This document shows positions 61,659-64,000 of a DNA stretch of 64,000 bases, piece by piece. Below the pieces are notes generated by a model. The model made no database searches. It was not told where the DNA came from and saw nothing but the letters and a program-made list of their open reading frames with translations. Where the stretch lies: positions 2,914,001 through 2,978,000 of the forward strand of contig OZ245062.1 in assembly GCA_965224785.1 (NCBI GenBank), given 5' to 3'. Position numbers and translations under genes: made by a program. Source of the DNA: JALSNL01 sp036479585. GTDB lineage: Bacteria > Bacteroidota > Ignavibacteria > Ignavibacteriales > Melioribacteraceae. Numbering within the stretch: position 1 is the first letter of the stretch; the number at the start of each line of letters is the position of its first letter.

Positions 61659-63563
61659 ATGAAATACAAACTAACATTTAATACAGGCACGCAAAGTGGA
61701 AGTGGAACAGATGCTGATGTTTCAATAATTCTTTTTGGAACTAAAGGGCAAAGTAAAGAGATAATATTAAACTCACAAATCACGGGTAATGCTTTCGAAA
61801 AAGGGAGCAGTAATTCTTTTGTTCTTTCATCCGATGACTTAGGTAAAATAACTAAACTAAAAGTGTGGCATAACAACAAGTGGTTGGGTGCTGACTGGTT
61901 TTTAGATAATATTTTATTAGAAGAAGATACAACTCAAGAACTAACTTACTTTTCAGTTGGTAGATGGATTAAGAAAGATCAAAAAGTTGAGATGAAATCA
62001 ACACAACACGCAAACTATTCAGTTGATATTACAACGGGTACACTTCCCGGTGCTGGGACAAATGCTAACGTAAGTCTTGATATCATTGGTTCAAAAGGAT
62101 CTACTAATTTTTTCAATGTTAATTCTTACATAAAAAGTAAAGATTTTATTACAGGTTATACCGAGTCTTTTACATTACCGCTTAAAGATATTGGACAAAT
62201 AAAAGAAGTAAAAGTAAAATCTGATAGTAGTGGTTTTAATAATAATTGGTTTTTGAATAGAATAATAATTTCTAAACAAGGACAAACAAAACATAGTATT
62301 TTTTCTTTTTTTAATTGGATTAAACCAGACACTAATTACACTCTTGAATTAGGGCAAAAAGAATATAGTATCAATATCCATACAGGAGATGTTGCACACG
62401 GTGGAACTGATGCAAATGTTTCTATGATATTATTTGGGTCAAAGAGAAAATCAAGAATAATAAAACTGAATGAATATATTGCTCGCAATGCTTTTGAAGC
62501 TGGTAAGGTTGACTACTTAAAAATTGTTGAAAAAGATTTGGGACATATCGAGAAAATAAATATTTGGCACGATGAAAAATGGCTTGGTGATGGATGGTTC
62601 TTAAATAAAATTGTTGTAAAAAATGATAGCTCAAATTCCGAAGCAGTCTTCCCTTTTTATTCTTGGTTAGATAAATCCGTAAACCCTAAAAGTATAAATA
62701 TTGAATTAACCAGAATGCCACTTCAGCCCCGCCCCTTTTACTCCATCGCACACATGTTAAATACTCCAGCTTATGTAGAAGAAGCTTTAGATATGGGAAC
62801 AAATGCTATTGAGTTTGATATAACTCCAAAATTAAATGCAGATGGTAATTTTACCTTTGATGTTTTCCATGGTTTTCGCCCAGACTTTGATCCGGATAAA
62901 GTTAACCTGATGGAACGAAGTATTGCACGAACTGATTTAACTTCCTACTTAAAAAGATTAAAAGAGTTTGAAGAAAAATACAATCAATTTACTCTTGTAA
63001 TTTATGATTGCAAAGTTGACAAAGTACCAAAAGATAAGTTAACTCAGTGTGGTGAGCAACTGGCAAAGGAAATGCTTACTCATTTTTATCAAAAGAAATC
63101 TCCTAACACAAATAGAGTTAAAAGTATTGTTTCAATTGGTAAGAAAAAGTCTGCTTCTTTTTTAACTGGAGTAATAAACAAACTCCCCAAAAAATATGCA
63201 AAGTTTGTTGGTTATGATTTAAGCATGGAAAATTTCAAAACTACTGAAGAAGTATTTGAGAAGTGGAAAGGAAATAATTTTTGGTGGGGAAGCGGAATAG
63301 CAGCAATGGTCCCAAAAACACTTACACATTTTGTTCCTCAATTTTTAATTGCTGCGAAAAAAAGAACAACCCACGGTTTAATAAAAAAAATATACTACTG
63401 GACCTTAGAAAGTCCTGACTCAATGGAGAGAATGCTTGTTACAAAGTTGGATGGAATAATTGTTAATGATCCGCTAAAACTACTACGGGTGTTAGGTAAG
63501 GAAGAGTTTAGGAATACTTATAGATTGGCAAATAGAGATGATAATCCGTTTGAGGTTTTTTAA
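61659..63563 (+). CDS. Triple-PLAT protein with sphingomyelinase D/GDPD-like phospholipase domain
   Basis: 634-aa protein. Three tandem PLAT/LH2 lipid- and protein-binding domains occupy about 1-107, 115-223 and 233-340 (TGTQSGSGTDADVSIILFG; TGTLPGAGTNANVSLDIIG; TGDVAHGGTDANVSMILFG, each later with a WFL motif). The catalytic region (about 355-634) has His365 in IAHMLN, Glu385 and Asp387 in AIEFDI, His404 in FHGF, and DCK (Asp450, Lys452). These match the positions of His12, Glu32, Asp34, His47 and Asp91/Lys93 of spider sphingomyelinase D. The end ANRDDNPF fits the SMD-tail pattern ATxxDNPW. Such enzymes transphosphatidylate choline or ethanolamine phospholipids. No signal peptide or T9SS tail is present. 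A GDPD-type phosphodiesterase activity is the alternative. Confidence 0.85.
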   Translation: MKYKLTFNTGTQSGSGTDADVSIILFGTKGQSKEIILNSQITGNAFEKGSSNSFVLSSDDLGKITKLKVWHNNKWLGADWFLDNILLEEDTTQELTYFSVGRWIKKDQKVEMKSTQHANYSVDITTGTLPGAGTNANVSLDIIGSKGSTNFFNVNSYIKSKDFITGYTESFTLPLKDIGQIKEVKVKSDSSGFNNNWFLNRIIISKQGQTKHSIFSFFNWIKPDTNYTLELGQKEYSINIHTGDVAHGGTDANVSMILFGSKRKSRIIKLNEYIARNAFEAGKVDYLKIVEKDLGHIEKINIWHDEKWLGDGWFLNKIVVKNDSSNSEAVFPFYSWLDKSVNPKSINIELTRMPLQPRPFYSIAHMLNTPAYVEEALDMGTNAIEFDITPKLNADGNFTFDVFHGFRPDFDPDKVNLMERSIARTDLTSYLKRLKEFEEKYNQFTLVIYDCKVDKVPKDKLTQCGEQLAKEMLTHFYQKKSPNTNRVKSIVSIGKKKSASFLTGVINKLPKKYAKFVGYDLSMENFKTTEEVFEKWKGNNFWWGSGIAAMVPKTLTHFVPQFLIAAKKRTTHGLIKKIYYWTLESPDSMERMLVTKLDGIIVNDPLKLLRVLGKEEFRNTYRLANRDDNPFEVF

Positions 63564-63648
63564 GAACTTCAGACAAGGAAACATTACAGAGTCAAAGAAT
63601 AAAGACACCAAGATTGGTAAAATTGCTTATAAGAATATATATTTAAAT

Positions 63649-64000
63649 ATGGCATTTGAAAGTTTGACCGATGATAAAATAGCAGATTTACTTAATTGTC
63701 CAAAAAAGCTAACTAATCCGCAAGCAAAGATTAGGAATAAATGTGGGCACGAGCAAGTTAACTATAAAGTAATTGCTACAGATGGTTCTAAGCATCAGTT
63801 TGAACTTTATAAAAGGCAAAATTTAAGAGAAGGCATGGAAGATGATTTCTCATGTGGGATTAGTTGGGTAGCACCAAATGGTGAAACTCTAACATTAAAA
63901 CGATATAATGGTCCTAGTCATAATCACCCTAACCATTTGGAAAATAGTCGACTAGGATATTTTTGTCATATCCATATTGCTACAGAAAAATATATTAGGG
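63649..64000 (+). CDS. Unrecognised protein, 3' end beyond the window
   Basis: Open frame from ATG 63649 to the window edge (117 codons, no stop), starting MAFESLTDDKIADLLNCP. The visible part is rich in His and Cys (KCGHEQVNY, FSCGISWV, SHNHPNHLEN, FCHIHIATEKY), which could bind metal. It lies 85 bp after the PLAT-phospholipase gene in the same direction. No family is recognised, and the ribosome-binding site is weak. Confidence 0.6.
   Translation, partial: MAFESLTDDKIADLLNCPKKLTNPQAKIRNKCGHEQVNYKVIATDGSKHQFELYKRQNLREGMEDDFSCGISWVAPNGETLTLKRYNGPSHNHPNHLENSRLGYFCHIHIATEKYIR

Overview
The window looks like a chromosome segment of a motile, heterotrophic member of the Ignavibacteria or a close relative in the Bacteroidota/Chlorobi group. 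The DNA is AT-rich. Four proteins end in type A type IX secretion (T9SS) sorting domains, most of them preceded by the 'NYPNPFN' linker common in this clade. There is a TonB-dependent receptor with a carboxypeptidase-like plug extension, a PorV/PorQ-type barrel, a fused SecDF and a flagellar operon, which most Bacteroidetes lack. Many starts carry a GGAG-like Shine-Dalgarno sequence. This is an inference from content; no 16S or other taxonomic marker is present. I saw no rRNA or tRNA gene, CRISPR array, transposase or integrase.

Region 1 (1-1.7 kb) is the 3' part of secDF. Region 2 (1.86-23.1 kb) is a 13-gene co-directional locus on the minus strand. From its promoter end it encodes an RpiR-type regulator, a secreted propeller-like T9SS protein, a TonB-dependent receptor, a 1061-aa T9SS protein, a PorV-like barrel, a SurA-like lipoprotein, an OPA-family (GlpT-like) transporter, a GlpA-like FAD/[2Fe-2S] dehydrogenase overlapping a second flavoprotein, two PhoD-like phosphoesterases (one T9SS-secreted, one a lipoprotein), and PhnW plus PhnX. 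I read it as a cell-surface-to-cytoplasm organophosphorus (phosphonate/phosphodiester) utilisation locus, laid out like a polysaccharide utilisation locus. It is the best candidate here for an undescribed system.

Region 3 (23.5-32.2 kb) is a partner-switching signalling module: three PP2C/SpoIIE-type phosphatases with different sensor regions, an RsbW-like kinase, two STAS proteins and an ECF sigma factor. Region 4 (32.5-42.2 kb) is mixed: purA, two histidine kinases, an NtrC-type regulator, a T9SS protein, trxB, queG, a Rieske ferredoxin, and a metallo-beta-lactamase-fold gene broken by one in-frame stop.

Region 5 (42.3-45.7 kb) is a late flagellar cluster: flagellin, fliS, fliD, a FlgN/FliT-like protein and a FlgM-like anti-sigma factor. 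Region 6 (46.0-58.9 kb) is a glycan-modification operon: DegT aminotransferase, ATP-grasp enzyme, polysaccharide pyruvyl transferase, a giant 2471-aa protein combining an acetyltransferase, a radical SAM domain and six GT2 glycosyltransferase domains, and a GT2-TPR protein. Its position beside flagellin suggests surface or flagellin glycosylation. Region 7 (59.0-64.0 kb) holds a TPR/coiled-coil membrane protein, an ArsC/Spx-like protein, a three-PLAT-domain protein with a sphingomyelinase D/spider-toxin-like phospholipase domain, and the start of an unrecognised gene cut by the window edge.
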